Assembly: GCF_900103345.1 (NCBI RefSeq)
Contig: NZ_LT629702.1
Coordinates: 5,488,501 to 5,552,500 of the forward strand
Reading direction: 5' to 3'
DNA from: Pseudomonas azotoformans
GTDB lineage: Bacteria; Pseudomonadota; Gammaproteobacteria; Pseudomonadales; Pseudomonadaceae
DNA length: 64,000 nt
Shown: positions 18,358 to 27,640 of the stretch, piece after piece
How the letters are laid out: every line of letters begins with the position of its first letter
How positions within the stretch are numbered: the stretch's first letter is position 1
Notes under the pieces: generated by a model
The model's input: only the letters and a program-made list of their open reading frames with translations
What the model was told of the DNA's origin: nothing
Databases searched by the model: none
Made by a program: the position numbers and the translations under genes

Positions 18358-18666
18358 ATGAACCTCGAACACCTCACCGAACGCCTGCACCGCATCCGCG
18401 ATACCAACCACTGGAAGCAGTTCCACAGCCCGAAAAACCTGGCCATGGCCGCCAGCGTGGAAATGGCCGAGCTGGTGGAGATCTTCCAATGGTTGACCGA
18501 AGACCAGTCGCGCCAGCTGCCGGCCGACAAACTCGCCCATGCCGGGCAGGAAGTCGGCGATATCGTGCTGTACCTGCTGTTGCTGTGCAGTGAGCTGGGC
18601 CTGGACATGAACGAAGTGGTGCGCGCCAAACTGGCCGACAGCGAACGGCGGTTTGCCCATGAGTGA
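18358..18666 (+). CDS. MazG-like nucleotide pyrophosphohydrolase
   Basis: A 102-residue all-alpha NTP pyrophosphohydrolase of the MazG/RS21-C6 (dCTPase-like) group that would clear non-canonical or excess nucleotides to monophosphates. The magnesium-binding motifs are present: EMAELVEIFQW (ExxE) and, further on, EVGDIVLYLL (ExxD). The length is typical of single-domain members. Its end overlaps the start of cmoM by eight bases (ATGAGTGA), so the two genes are translationally coupled. The exact nucleotide substrate cannot be told from sequence. Confidence 0.85.
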   Translation: MNLEHLTERLHRIRDTNHWKQFHSPKNLAMAASVEMAELVEIFQWLTEDQSRQLPADKLAHAGQEVGDIVLYLLLLCSELGLDMNEVVRAKLADSERRFAHE

Positions 18667-19408
18667 CCGTCATTTCGACCAGTTGGCCACGCGCTTCGCC
18701 GAGAAAATCTACGGCGGTGCCAAAGGCGCGATCCGCCTGGCCGTGCTCCAGGCCGACCTTACCGAAGCCCTGCCAAAGCGTCCGCTGCGTGTGCTGGATA
18801 TTGGCGCGGGCCTGGGCCATATGTCGCTGTGGCTGGCCGAACAAGGCCACCAGGTGACCCTGGCCGAACCGGCCGAACCGATGCTCGAAGGCGCCCGCCA
18901 ACGTTTCGCCGAGGCGGGGCAGACCGCGACGTTTATCCATGCGCCCTGGCAAGACCTGCTCGGCCAGCTCACCGAACCCTACGACCTGGTGCTGTGCCAC
19001 GCGGTGCTGGAATGGCTCGCTGAACCCCATGCAATCCTGCCGGTGCTGCACCAGCTCACGGCGCCGGGTGGGTGGTTGTCCCTGGCGTTCTACAACCGTG
19101 ATGCGCTGATCTATCGCAACCTGCTCAAAGGCCATTTCCGCAAAATGCGCAAGAATGACATGGCCGGCGAAAAGCAGAGTCTCACGCCGCAACAACCGCT
19201 TGATCCGCGTGAATTGGCGGCGCAACTCGAAGGCCTTTGGCAGGTCGAAAGCCAAAGTGGCGTGCGGGTGTTCCACGACTATATGCCGGTGGAATTCCAG
19301 GCCCGTGCGGATTTGCAGGATCTTGTAGAGATGGAACTCGCTCACCGTCGTCACCCAAGCTTTGCCGGACTTGGGCGTTATTTGCACTGGATCTGCCGTC
19401 CGGTTTAA
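18659..19408 (+). CDS. cmoM: tRNA 5-carboxymethoxyuridine methyltransferase CmoM
   Basis: A 249-residue class I SAM methyltransferase. CmoM methylates the carboxyl group of 5-carboxymethoxyuridine at tRNA wobble position 34. The SAM motif is VLDIGAGLGHMSLWLAEQGH (about residues 45-64). Blocks shared with E. coli CmoM (formerly SmtA) are DRHFDQLATRFAEKIYG at the start, HAVLEWLAEPHAI, LSLAFYNRDAL, GVRVFHDYM and the ending LGRYLHW. The frame could open six bases earlier, but ATG 18659, which overlaps the end of the MazG-like gene, starts exactly where CmoM proteins do. The neighbouring NTP pyrophosphohydrolase suggests a shared nucleotide-quality theme, though this is only context. Confidence 0.93.
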   Translation: MSDRHFDQLATRFAEKIYGGAKGAIRLAVLQADLTEALPKRPLRVLDIGAGLGHMSLWLAEQGHQVTLAEPAEPMLEGARQRFAEAGQTATFIHAPWQDLLGQLTEPYDLVLCHAVLEWLAEPHAILPVLHQLTAPGGWLSLAFYNRDALIYRNLLKGHFRKMRKNDMAGEKQSLTPQQPLDPRELAAQLEGLWQVESQSGVRVFHDYMPVEFQARADLQDLVEMELAHRRHPSFAGLGRYLHWICRPV

Positions 19409-19432
19409 GCGGCCCAGTCTGCGGAGGTCGAA

Positions 19433-20035
19433 ATGCGTCGTCTCTGTTTGATCCTGTTGTCCCTGGGGTTGGGCGCCTGTTCAAGCCCCAACCCTTATGT
19501 CGCCGCGTCGGCGCCGATCCCACCGGCGCCGCCCCAGGCCGCCCACACCTTTGATGCCAGTGCCTACCCGGCGCCAGTGCGCGATTACGGCGCCTACCGC
19601 AATTGGGCCTGGCGCAACGGTCAGCTTCCCGCGGGCACCGCCTGGGCCGATTCGGCGCAGATCGCCGAAGCGGTCAGCGGCGCCCTCGACCAGCGCGGCC
19701 TGCGCCCCTTGCATGACAACCGCCCGGCGGACCTTTTCGTCAGCGCCGACGTGCGCCTGGAGAAGCGTCTCAAGCAAGTCCAGGATGACTATGGCTACGG
19801 TTATGGTGGTTACAACCGCTATGGCAATGGGTATGGCATGTACAACTCGGTGCCGATCGTGCGCACCTATGAAGTGCAGGTCGTGGTGGTGAGCGTCAAC
19901 CTGTTCGATGCCCGCACCGGCCAGCCGGTGTGGAGTGCCAGCGCAGAGACCGGCAGCCAGGGAAGCCTCAGTGAGCGGGGAGATGCCTTGCGCCAGGCGG
20001 TGCAAAAGGCAATGACGGCGTATCCTCCCAGTTAA
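19433..20035 (+). CDS. DUF4136 lipoprotein A
   Basis: A 200-residue lipoprotein with signal [16 protein letters not shown] (lipobox LGAC, Cys near 16). The body is a DUF4136 domain, marked by [22 protein letters not shown] and the ending of YPP. A Tyr/Gly-rich insert ([18 protein letters not shown]) sits in the middle. The function of the family is unknown; members are envelope lipoproteins, often in tandem. It is followed 45 bases later by a second member with the same architecture, so this is a local duplication that has diverged. It begins 24 bases after cmoM and may share its transcript. Confidence 0.85.
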   Translation: MRRLCLILLSLGLGACSSPNPYVAASAPIPPAPPQAAHTFDASAYPAPVRDYGAYRNWAWRNGQLPAGTAWADSAQIAEAVSGALDQRGLRPLHDNRPADLFVSADVRLEKRLKQVQDDYGYGYGGYNRYGNGYGMYNSVPIVRTYEVQVVVVSVNLFDARTGQPVWSASAETGSQGSLSERGDALRQAVQKAMTAYPPS

Positions 20036-20080
20036 CCGCTATTCTCATCTTTAGTGCGGGCCGCTCTTTGGAGAACAACC

Positions 20081-20638
20081 ATGTTTCGTCGTATCGCTAC
20101 GCTCGCTTTTGTTGTGCTGCTTGGCGGTTGCCAGACTAGCCAGGTCAACCACGATTTTGACGCCAGCCGGGATTTCGGCGCCTACCGCAGCTGGGCCTGG
20201 AAAGACCCGGCCCTGCAATACCGCCCCGATGACCCGCGCATCAAGAGCGACCTCACCGAACAGCGCATCCGCCAGGCTGTAGGAGAACAACTCGACCAGC
20301 GCGGCCTGCGCCCTGCGGCGCCGGGCACCAGGGCTGACCTGAACGTGCAGGCCTACCTGATCGTCGAAGACCGCCAGCAACAGGTCACCACCAACTACGG
20401 CGGCGCCTGGGGCGGCCCGTGGAATGGCTATTGGGGCGCGCCGATGTACAACGAAACGCGCAACATCACCTACAAAGTGGCGACCATCCAGATCGACCTG
20501 CTCGATGGCAAGGACGGCAAACTGGTCTGGCGCGGCAGCGACGAACAGATGATGGCCACCTCGCCCAACCCACAGGATCGCGACAAAGCCATCCGCACCA
20601 CCGTCACCCGCGTCCTCTCCAGCTACCCCCCTCACTAA
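20081..20638 (+). CDS. DUF4136 lipoprotein B
   Basis: A 185-residue paralogue of the preceding gene, with the same blocks DFGAYRSWAWKD and LDQRGLRP, a Gly/Trp-rich middle (GGAWGGPWNGYWGAPMYN) and the ending SSYPPH. The lipoprotein signal is MFRRIATLAFVVLLGGCQ (lipobox LGGC). The frame extends upstream to 20054, but ATG 20081 starts the signal peptide and has ggag ten bases before it. As for its neighbour, only an envelope location can be stated. Confidence 0.85.
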   Translation: MFRRIATLAFVVLLGGCQTSQVNHDFDASRDFGAYRSWAWKDPALQYRPDDPRIKSDLTEQRIRQAVGEQLDQRGLRPAAPGTRADLNVQAYLIVEDRQQQVTTNYGGAWGGPWNGYWGAPMYNETRNITYKVATIQIDLLDGKDGKLVWRGSDEQMMATSPNPQDRDKAIRTTVTRVLSSYPPH

Positions 20639-20641
20639 CCT

Positions 20642-20720
20642 CTGTAGGCGCAGGCTCGCTGTGGCGAGCAGGCTTGCTGTGGTGAGCGGGCTTGCCCCGC
20701 GCCGGGCTGCGAAGCAGCCC
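20642..20720 (+). repeat. REP-type tandem repeat, left border of the Tad locus
   Basis: Three degenerate units of 17-18 bases (20642-20658, 20659-20676, 20677-20694), the last being ctgtggtgagcgggcttg, then ccccgcgcc and a small hairpin gggctgc-gaa-gcagccc (20704-20720). The same 18-mer occurs in inverted orientation at 35830-35847, beyond the other end of the Tad locus. Confidence 0.8.
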
Positions 20721-20809
20721 CTCAAACCCTCAAACCGATTTATGGCAACGGGCCAGCCCTTGTCTACACTCAAAACCATCTACGGAGAGTAAGCGCTAAG
20801 GAGTGCCTG

Positions 20810-22759
20810 ATGTCTCCCCGACTTGGTTGCAGGCAGCGTGGTGCAATTGGCCTGATGGCGGCGGCTACCCTGGCGATGGCCATGGTGTTCCTGCTGCTGG
20901 CGGTAGACAGCGGCCGCCTCTACCTGGAAAAGCGCAAACTGCAGTCCGTCGCCGACAGCGCTGCGCTGGAAGCCGCCAGCCGTGGCGGCCTGTGCACACC
21001 CACCACCACTGCCAATGACTACGCCGTGCAGAACGCCACACGCAACGGCTTCACCGTGGTCGCCGGCGACAACAGCCGTGGCCTGGTGGTGACCTGCGGC
21101 ACCTTGACGACCAACGCCAGCAATGTCCGCGTGTTTGCGGCCGATGCCACCAAAAACGATGCCGTCCGCGTGGTCGCCACGCGCAGCGTGATAACCAGCA
21201 TTGTCAGTGGGATCTGGAACATGTTCAGCGGCGCGCCGATTTCCACCCAGACGATACTGAGTGCCACTGCTGTGGCTGCGTATGCACCGCCGGTTGCGCA
21301 ACTGACGATTCGCAGCAGCCTGGCCTCAGTGAACTCCGGCAACTCTCCGCTATTGAACATGGTTATCGGCAATCTGCTGGGCGGCAGCCTGTCCTTGACC
21401 GCTGCGGGCTGGAACGGCTTGCTGACGACGAACGTCAATCTGCTCAGTTACCTGGACCAGTTGGCGATTCAATTGAACGTCAAGGCGGGGGACTACGACG
21501 CGTTGCTGAGCACTGCGGTATCCGCCAGCCAGTTGATCGATGCGGCGGTGAAGGTCCTGCAAAAAAACGGCGCGGTCGCCACGGCGGTGATCAACGACGT
21601 GATTACATTAAAAGCCATCGCCCCGAATACCCAGCTGTTGAAGGTTGGAGATCTGTTGAAGGTCGCTACCGGCACACCGGCTGCTGCCTTGAATACCAGT
21701 GTGCAGTTGTTTCAACTGCTGGAGACTGTGGCGCAACTGTCCAATAGCAAAAGCGCGGTGAGTGCGGCCGCTCAATTGAATATTCCATTGGTCGGCAACG
21801 TCTCGATCCAGACCAAAGTCATCGAGCCGCCACAGATGTCGGCGATTGGTAACCCGGCGAAGGCCAAGGCCGGGTTGTTGAAGAACCCGCAGACCGATCA
21901 GATTTTCGTGAGAACTGCGCAAGTGCGCACCCTGGTCACCATCGATGCGCCGATCATCAAGGTGGTTTCTGGGGTGACATCAATACTGAGCGGGTTGGCG
22001 ACGCCGGTGTCGAAGGTGGTCGGTGGGCTATTGAATTTGAACATTCCGGCCGTGGTCGGCGGCGTCTTGTGCCTGGTGGCGTGTAACGTCACGGATGTCG
22101 ATATTACTCAAACGCTGTCGATTTACATCGAGGCTGCCAGTGCACAAAGCTATGTCACGGACTACAACTGTGCCACGCCTGCCACAAAATCGTTGACGGT
22201 GCAGGCCACCACCTCACTGGCCACCTTGGGTGTGGGTTACGTTGACCCGGTTGCCGCATTCTCTTCTTCGGCGCCCGTCAACGTGCAACCGGTCAGGTTG
22301 ATCGACTTTGGCGAGCGGTATTGCATTGTGCTGACACTGATATGCGGCCCGCGCACCGCTGGGGTAGGCGGCGGGTTGAATTTGAAAGCGCTGTCGACCG
22401 TGGCCGCGCAAACCAACTCGATGGTGTTTCTCCCCGTGGCCGAAATGAATACACCGCCGACTTACAAAAGCCCGCCGGGCACGGCCGACATCATTTACAG
22501 CCTGGGGCAGACCTTGAACGGTCTGCAGGTCACTTACGTACCGCCCAGCGGCAGCACGCCCGGTGCGGCGAACGGCACTGTGACAAGTGCCCTGGCGACC
22601 ATCGTCAGTTCAGTGGTCACCCTCGTCCAGAACGTCCTGGCGCCGATCCTCGACCCTATCGTCAACACGTTGCTCTCCGCCCTGGGCATCAGCCTTGGCA
22701 ACGCCGAAGTCGGCGCCAACCTCAGTTGCCACATGGGGCGCGCCTACCTGGTGATCTAG
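20810..22759 (+). CDS. tadG: TadG-like Flp pilus assembly protein
   Basis: A 649-residue protein with the TadE/TadG-type N-terminus. A short basic leader (RLGCRQRGAIGL) is followed by one long membrane segment (MAAATLAMAMVFLLLAVDSG) and RLYLEKRKLQSVADSAALEA. The rest is a large extracytoplasmic domain rich in Thr, Val and Ala. TadG is one of the minor components of the Flp/Tad pilus machine. ATG 20810 has taaggag upstream. It sits apart from the main tad operon at the left end of the locus and converges with pprA, overlapping its end by four bases. In P. aeruginosa tadG (PA4297) is next to pprB, so the local order differs. Confidence 0.83.
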   Translation: MSPRLGCRQRGAIGLMAAATLAMAMVFLLLAVDSGRLYLEKRKLQSVADSAALEAASRGGLCTPTTTANDYAVQNATRNGFTVVAGDNSRGLVVTCGTLTTNASNVRVFAADATKNDAVRVVATRSVITSIVSGIWNMFSGAPISTQTILSATAVAAYAPPVAQLTIRSSLASVNSGNSPLLNMVIGNLLGGSLSLTAAGWNGLLTTNVNLLSYLDQLAIQLNVKAGDYDALLSTAVSASQLIDAAVKVLQKNGAVATAVINDVITLKAIAPNTQLLKVGDLLKVATGTPAAALNTSVQLFQLLETVAQLSNSKSAVSAAAQLNIPLVGNVSIQTKVIEPPQMSAIGNPAKAKAGLLKNPQTDQIFVRTAQVRTLVTIDAPIIKVVSGVTSILSGLATPVSKVVGGLLNLNIPAVVGGVLCLVACNVTDVDITQTLSIYIEAASAQSYVTDYNCATPATKSLTVQATTSLATLGVGYVDPVAAFSSSAPVNVQPVRLIDFGERYCIVLTLICGPRTAGVGGGLNLKALSTVAAQTNSMVFLPVAEMNTPPTYKSPPGTADIIYSLGQTLNGLQVTYVPPSGSTPGAANGTVTSALATIVSSVVTLVQNVLAPILDPIVNTLLSALGISLGNAEVGANLSCHMGRAYLVI

Positions 22760-25482
22760 CTGATCGGCAGCTCCACACAAAACTTCGCGCCGTGCTCGCC
22801 ATTGGTGACGCTCAGGCGTCCACCCATGTTTTCCACGATCCCGTAGCTCACCGACAACCCCAACCCCGTGCCCACGCCAATCGGCTTGGTGGTGAAGAAC
22901 GGTTCGAAAATCCGCTCCAGCAGTCGTGGGTCAATCCCGCCGCCGTTGTCTTCTACCCAGATCCGCACATGGCGGCTGTCCTGCTCGCAATGCACCGCGA
23001 TCCAGGGACGAAATTCAGGGTGTTTTTCCCGTTTGCTCAACAGCGCATCACGGGCATTGACCATCAGGTTGATCAGCACCTGCTCAAGCTGGTCGACATA
23101 GCCTTTGACCTGGACCTTGAAGTCCGCCGGGGTGATGCGCACCTCTACACCCTTGCCGCGCAGGCCTTCGCCGAGCAGCGACAGCGTGCCTTCCACCGCC
23201 TGCGACGGGTCGAAGGGCTGTTGCTCGATTTCCGAGCGGCGGCCGAACACACGCATATGGTCCACCACCCGCGCGGCGCGCTGCACCTGGGTGTCGATGC
23301 GCTGGAGCTTTTCGGTGAGGTAGTCGATCTGCGCATCGCCGTTGCCCAGGCGCTTGAGCACATTGACGATGGCCATGCGCATCACGTTCAGCGGCTGGTT
23401 GATTTCATGGGCCAGGCCGGTGGCCATTTCACCCAGGGTGGCCATCTTGGCGCTTTGCGTCAGTTGCTGCTGGGAACGGCGTACTTCGGTGTTGTCGCGG
23501 CCCACCGCCTGCACCTCCACCAGCGCGCCTTGCTCATCGAACACGCCACGGTCCGACCAGACCCACCAGGCGTGTTCGCGTCCAGGCAATTCCAGGCTGA
23601 TTTCGGCGGTGCTGACCGGGAATTCCGGGGTCAACTGTTCGATGCGTTGCACAAAGGCCTGGCGTTGTTCGTCCGACAGCCAGTGCCCCAGGTTCAGCCC
23701 GGGCAATTGTGCGGGCAGGCATTCCAGGTAGTTGGCCAGCGGTGTATTGCCGAAGGTCAGGGTCAGGTCGGGGCGATAGCGGCAGATCATCGCCGGGGAG
23801 TCTTCGACCAGGATGCGGTAGCGCTCTTCGCTCTGTTTAATCTGCTCGGCAGCCAGGGTCGCCTCGGTGACGTCCAGCCACAGGCCGACGGCCTCCACCG
23901 GCAGGCCGAGATCGTCACGCAGCAGCTTGGCTTCATCCAGTAGCCAATGGTAATGGCCCTGTTTGTCGCGCAGGCGGTAGCGGCTGCGTACGTTACCTTT
24001 GCGCAGCAACTGGCGGCTGCGTTCGAAGTACCGCTCGCGGTCTTCGGGGTGGATCAAGGACGCCAGGCTGTCGTGGTTGCAGTCCGCCAGGGTCCAGCCC
24101 AGCAACGGTAGCAGGCTGTCGCTGAAAAAGGCCGGATGCAGGGCGCCGTCGACATAGCGCTGCACATAGATCACGGCCGGTGAGCTGGCGATCAGGTTGT
24201 CCAGGCGCGCGTGGGCGGCAGCGGCTTGCAGTTGCTGGTTCTTGATGTCGCTGATGTCGAGCATGAAACCGATCCAGCGACGGTTGTCGCCCACGCCCAG
24301 CACTTGGCCCTGCACGCGATACCAGAGCGGGTTGTGCTCGGCGTCGGTGCGTTGCAGGCGCACGCTGGCCAGCAGCGGTTTGCCAAGGGCTTGCAGGTCG
24401 TGCAGGCGACTGTCGAGGGCCTGGCGATCGGCCGGGTGGATCAGTTCCAGCCACTGGCTCAAGGGTTGGCGGGTAGGACCATCTTCCTGGCTGAGGCTGT
24501 TGAGCAACTGCGGGGCCAGCTGGATTTCCTGGGTGGCCGGCAGCAGCTCCCACCAGCCGGTGCCGAGCAGGCCCTGCAAAGCCTCCATGCGGTCGAGCTG
24601 CTGGTGGAAGCGCTGCTCGCGCAGCCGGCTCAGCAGCGGCGCGGCGAGGGCGGCGGTGAGGTTCAGCCAGTCGCGGTCGCGGGTGTGCGGCTGGCCGTTG
24701 TACTGGCCACAGAGCAACCAGGCGGCCACGCCCTGGCTGTCGCGGTAGGGCACCAGGAAACCGTCGGCATCGCCGAAGATACTGTGCAGGCGCGGGTTAT
24801 CGCTGCGCTCCTGAGCCAGGCTCAACGGTGCGTTGCCATTGACGCTGTCCAGGCTGATCCCCAAATGTTGGCCAGCCTGCCACAAGGCGGGGGCGTCGTG
24901 GGCGGCGTACTGGCTGTAGATCCGCCAGCCGTGGTCTTCGCCATCGAGCAAGGCCAGGGCAACGCAGGGGATGTGCCAGCGCTGGGCCAGGCTGCGCAGG
25001 TGCTCGTTGAACACCTCGGGCAGGCGGGTCAGGCTGCACACTCTCAATTGCTCGCTCATCTGGCAGGCGAGTTGATGGTTCTGTTCGCGGTGCTGGGCCA
25101 GTTGTCGGCCGGCGAGCAAATCGCCAATGTCCTGCAGGCGCAGGCTCCAGTCATCACCGTCGGGTTCGATCCAGCCGCGGGTGTGCAGCACCTGGCCGGT
25201 TGTGCTCTGGAAGTCCAGGTCCAGGCTCTGGTGTTGCCAGTCGGCAGGGCTGCCTTCGATATCCAGGGCACTGTCGGCGCACAGCAGTTCACGCAGTGGC
25301 GGTCGACGTTCGCCGATGGCGTGGGGCGTCAGCTGTGAGCGCAGGGTGCCGCGGATGCTGAGCACGTGGCCTTGAGCATCCAATTGCACGTGCAGGCCAG
25401 GCATGGGCACACCCGGCATGTCGAGGGGCGGCGCGCTGGCACGACCGAGCAGGCGCCCGAAGAGTTTGTCCCCCGACGTCAA
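22756..25482 (-). CDS. pprA: PprA-type hybrid-input sensor histidine kinase
   Basis: A 908-residue sensor kinase without any membrane segment, so a cytoplasmic sensor. A PAS-like N-terminus is followed by a GAF-like region (about 155-300), then three PAS domains (about 305-420, 430-550, 555-685). The phospho-acceptor helix has [10 protein letters not shown] (His near 703). The ATPase domain has [17 protein letters not shown] and [11 protein letters not shown]. Position inside the tad locus and partner pprB identify it with PprA of P. aeruginosa (PA4293), which with PprB controls Flp pili and other adhesins. Its start overlaps the tadF stop by four bases (ATGA), so pseudopilin and kinase are co-translated. 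A forward frame antisense to its 3' part is a shadow. Confidence 0.88.
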   Translation of the reverse strand: MTSGDKLFGRLLGRASAPPLDMPGVPMPGLHVQLDAQGHVLSIRGTLRSQLTPHAIGERRPPLRELLCADSALDIEGSPADWQHQSLDLDFQSTTGQVLHTRGWIEPDGDDWSLRLQDIGDLLAGRQLAQHREQNHQLACQMSEQLRVCSLTRLPEVFNEHLRSLAQRWHIPCVALALLDGEDHGWRIYSQYAAHDAPALWQAGQHLGISLDSVNGNAPLSLAQERSDNPRLHSIFGDADGFLVPYRDSQGVAAWLLCGQYNGQPHTRDRDWLNLTAALAAPLLSRLREQRFHQQLDRMEALQGLLGTGWWELLPATQEIQLAPQLLNSLSQEDGPTRQPLSQWLELIHPADRQALDSRLHDLQALGKPLLASVRLQRTDAEHNPLWYRVQGQVLGVGDNRRWIGFMLDISDIKNQQLQAAAAHARLDNLIASSPAVIYVQRYVDGALHPAFFSDSLLPLLGWTLADCNHDSLASLIHPEDRERYFERSRQLLRKGNVRSRYRLRDKQGHYHWLLDEAKLLRDDLGLPVEAVGLWLDVTEATLAAEQIKQSEERYRILVEDSPAMICRYRPDLTLTFGNTPLANYLECLPAQLPGLNLGHWLSDEQRQAFVQRIEQLTPEFPVSTAEISLELPGREHAWWVWSDRGVFDEQGALVEVQAVGRDNTEVRRSQQQLTQSAKMATLGEMATGLAHEINQPLNVMRMAIVNVLKRLGNGDAQIDYLTEKLQRIDTQVQRAARVVDHMRVFGRRSEIEQQPFDPSQAVEGTLSLLGEGLRGKGVEVRITPADFKVQVKGYVDQLEQVLINLMVNARDALLSKREKHPEFRPWIAVHCEQDSRHVRIWVEDNGGGIDPRLLERIFEPFFTTKPIGVGTGLGLSVSYGIVENMGGRLSVTNGEHGAKFCVELPIS

Positions 25483-25922
25483 AACTGCAGACTCGAACTG
25501 GCGGACAGGTTGGCCGGCAGGTTCGGGACGGTGCCGATCCCCGGCAGCACCAGTGCCGGGAACACGGAATAGAGGTTGGTAGTGGGGTAGTTGATCGCCA
25601 CGGTCAACGTGGTGCCGTTGTAGGTGCTGCTGATGTAACTGGGGGAGAACTGGAAGCTGGAAGGGATCCAGCTCAACTGGGTGATCACGGTGTTTTTGGC
25701 GCGGTCGGTCACCTGCGTGCCGTAAGCGGTACCGGCAGCTATCGGGTCCACCGACAGGGCCTGGCGCACGGCCTCCGCCGCCGCCTGGTTGAACGACTGC
25801 ATCAACAGCAACGGCAGGCTATAGCTGATCAACCCGTAGAACACGGCAAAAAAGATCGCGAAGACCAGGGCGAACTCAATCGCCGCCGCACCTTTTTGCT
25901 TTCTAGGGAGGCCTGTTTTCAT
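25479..25922 (-). CDS. tadF: TadE/TadF-like minor pseudopilin
   Basis: A 147-residue pseudopilin. A basic leader ends at KQKGAAAIEFALVFAIF, in which Gly before AAAIEF is the prepilin-peptidase site and Glu at +5 is the conserved pilin residue. The hydrophobic helix continues to about residue 45. The remainder is a small periplasmic domain. TadE/TadF proteins are processed by the same peptidase as Flp and are needed for pilus assembly. Its gene is divergent from fppA, which encodes that peptidase, and overlaps pprA. It corresponds to PA4294 of P. aeruginosa by position. Confidence 0.86.
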   Translation of the reverse strand: MKTGLPRKQKGAAAIEFALVFAIFFAVFYGLISYSLPLLLMQSFNQAAAEAVRQALSVDPIAAGTAYGTQVTDRAKNTVITQLSWIPSSFQFSPSYISSTYNGTTLTVAINYPTTNLYSVFPALVLPGIGTVPNLPANLSASSSLQF

Positions 25923-25994
25923 GACTGCGTCTACCCTGACGGCTACTACTTGATATCAGCATAGAATCATTCAGGGAAAAGGGATGTTTTTTAC

Positions 25995-26444
25995 GTGATC
26001 CATGGCGTGGTGATTCTGCTCTGGCTGGGACTGTGTACGTTGCAGGATATGCGTCAGCGGCAGATCGGCAATGGCTTGACCTTGGGGGCGGCGCTGTTGG
26101 CGCTGATCTTTTTGTTGTGGACGGGCAGGACCTGGCTGGGAGCACCCGCGAGCGAAGGCGGCTGGGCCTTTGCCCTGGCCCTGTTGCTGACCTTGCCCGG
26201 CTATGCGTTGGGCCGCTTTGGCGCGGGGGATGTGAAGCTGCTGGCTGCGCTGGCCCTGGCCAGTACACTGGACTACCTGCTGTGGTCGTTGATCGGTGCG
26301 GCGCTCTTTCAGGCGTGCTGGGTGCTTGTGAGTCAAAGGCTTAGGGCGCGTCGGTGGAGGGCAGATGCGCAGGTGTCAACCAAACAGCCATTTGCCCCCT
26401 TTGTTTTGACAGGATTTGTGCTGTACTGGTTTTGGATCCATTAG
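25995..26444 (+). CDS. fppA: Flp prepilin peptidase FppA (A24 aspartic protease)
   Basis: A 149-residue polytopic membrane protease, the short TadV/CpaA type that lacks the N-terminal methylase half of PilD. The two catalytic aspartates are visible, the first in CTLQDMRQRQIGN and the second in GAGDVKLLAALA (the GxGD motif). It cleaves the leader of Flp and of the TadE/F pseudopilins. The start is GTG 25995, since an upstream ATG (25984) is followed by an in-frame stop. It is divergent from tadF and followed by pprB. FppA of P. aeruginosa (PA4295) has the same position and function. Confidence 0.9.
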   Translation: MIHGVVILLWLGLCTLQDMRQRQIGNGLTLGAALLALIFLLWTGRTWLGAPASEGGWAFALALLLTLPGYALGRFGAGDVKLLAALALASTLDYLLWSLIGAALFQACWVLVSQRLRARRWRADAQVSTKQPFAPFVLTGFVLYWFWIH

Positions 26445-26463
26445 TCGTACAACCGCTCTACTT

Positions 26464-26475
26464 CTATGTACATAG
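26464..26475. promoter_or_regulatory. Palindrome upstream of pprB
   Basis: ctatgtacatag is a perfect 12-base palindrome in the AT-rich 124-base gap between fppA and pprB. A related looser element (ctacgtttatgtag) follows about 13 bases later. Dyads like these ahead of a regulator gene suggest a binding site, perhaps for autoregulation, but no consensus was available to compare. Confidence 0.35.
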
Positions 26476-26568
26476 TCGGAAAGTACGTCTACGTTTATGT
26501 AGTATCCGGAAGTTATTTTTATCCAAATGGATGGGTCGCCCTTTGGCTTGCCAGGCATGGAGTAGCGC

Positions 26569-27357
26569 GTGAACAAGCTTACCTCGGCGGTAAAAGTGCT
26601 CGTGGTCGACGATCAACCGTTGATCGTGGAAGAACTCTGCGAATTTCTTGAAGGCAGCGGTTACCGCTGCGTCCCCTGTGAGTCCAGCCGACACGCCTTG
26701 CAGCGCTTCAGCGAAGACGCCGAAATTGGCCTGGTGCTGTGCGATCTGCATATGCCGGACATGGATGGCATCGAACTGGTGCAGGCCATGCAGAAGGTCG
26801 CGGGCAAGCAGCGTGCGTTCGAGGCAATCATGCTCACCGGGCGTGCCGACAAGCAGGATGTGATCAAGGCCCTGCGCGCAGGGATCTCGGATTACTACCA
26901 GAAGCCGATCAACCTCGATGAGTTGCTCGAAGGCCTGCAACGCCAGGAAGCGGCGCTGGAGGAGCGGCAAAAAGAGCTGCACCTGGGGCACCTGAACCAG
27001 AAGCTGCAATACCTCTCTGAATCCATCAACGATTTGTACCAGGACCTCGACAAAGTGCGGCGCAGCCCTGGCGCTGGCTTGGCCGATGATGGCGAGCTTG
27101 TCGTCGAGGATGCAGGGCCGATCGAAATCCCGACCATCTTCAATCAGCTGTCGCCGCGTCAGCTCGATGTTGCGCGCCTGGTGGGCAAGGGCCTGACCAA
27201 CTACCAGATCGCCTGTGAACTGGGGATCACCGAGAACACAGTCAAGCTCTACGTGTCCCAGGTGTTGCGCCTCACCCATATGCATAACCGCACCCAACTG
27301 GCACTGGCCTTGTCGCCGAGTAACTCGGCGCTGCGGCAACGGGTGACGGCGCACTGA
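26569..27357 (+). CDS. pprB: Response regulator PprB (REC-LuxR-type HTH)
   Basis: A 262-residue response regulator. The receiver (about residues 9-125) has VLVVDDQP, the phospho-acceptor in LVLCDLHMPDMDG and the conserved Lys in YYQKPIN. A coiled-coil-like linker (EGLQRQEAALEERQKELHLG) leads to a NarL/LuxR-type helix-turn-helix at about 190-255, LSPRQLDVARLVGKGLTN and ITENTVKLYVSQVLRL. The start is GTG 26569 with ggag six bases upstream. In P. aeruginosa PprB activates flp-tad-rcp, cupE and bapA. It lies next to fppA and three bases from the convergent end of the tad operon. Confidence 0.92.
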   Translation: MNKLTSAVKVLVVDDQPLIVEELCEFLEGSGYRCVPCESSRHALQRFSEDAEIGLVLCDLHMPDMDGIELVQAMQKVAGKQRAFEAIMLTGRADKQDVIKALRAGISDYYQKPINLDELLEGLQRQEAALEERQKELHLGHLNQKLQYLSESINDLYQDLDKVRRSPGAGLADDGELVVEDAGPIEIPTIFNQLSPRQLDVARLVGKGLTNYQIACELGITENTVKLYVSQVLRLTHMHNRTQLALALSPSNSALRQRVTAH

Positions 27358-27360
27358 CGG

Positions 27361-27630
27361 TTACTGACTCTTCCCGCCCTTGGAAGACCCGCCGGATTGC
27401 GACTCAAAGAACTCCGGAATCGGGTGCTTGTTACTGTCCAGCCAACGTTGCAAGGCCTGCTCCCGCTCAGCGGGCGTGGTCCGTTGTGGCGTGGCTGAAG
27501 CCGCGCGCCCATCGACCTGCAGTGCCATCCAGTTTTCCGTCTGCGCCTGGTACGGGGAAGACGGGCCCGGTTCGATGGCCAGTACGCTGAACGGTAGCAG
27601 CGCCAGCCCGATGAAGTAATGTGCTTTCAT
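27361..27630 (-). CDS. DUF3613 secreted small protein at the end of the tad operon
   Basis: An 89-residue protein with a cleavable signal peptide (MKAHYFIGLALLPFSVLA) and a short polar body ending in a Gly/Ser/Lys-rich tail. The block TENWMALQVDGRAAS and the AEREQALQRWLDS helix are what DUF3613 proteins show; the family has no known function but recurs beside tad genes (PA4298 in P. aeruginosa). It begins 10 bases after tadD and is the last gene of the operon. Confidence 0.8.
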   Translation of the reverse strand: MKAHYFIGLALLPFSVLAIEPGPSSPYQAQTENWMALQVDGRAASATPQRTTPAEREQALQRWLDSNKHPIPEFFESQSGGSSKGGKSQ

Positions 27631-27640
27631 CTCACTCTCC

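Noticed and set aside
22321..23943. Forward open frame of 540 codons over the tadG end and antisense to pprA
   Set aside because: It crosses from one gene into another and shows no signal or domain.
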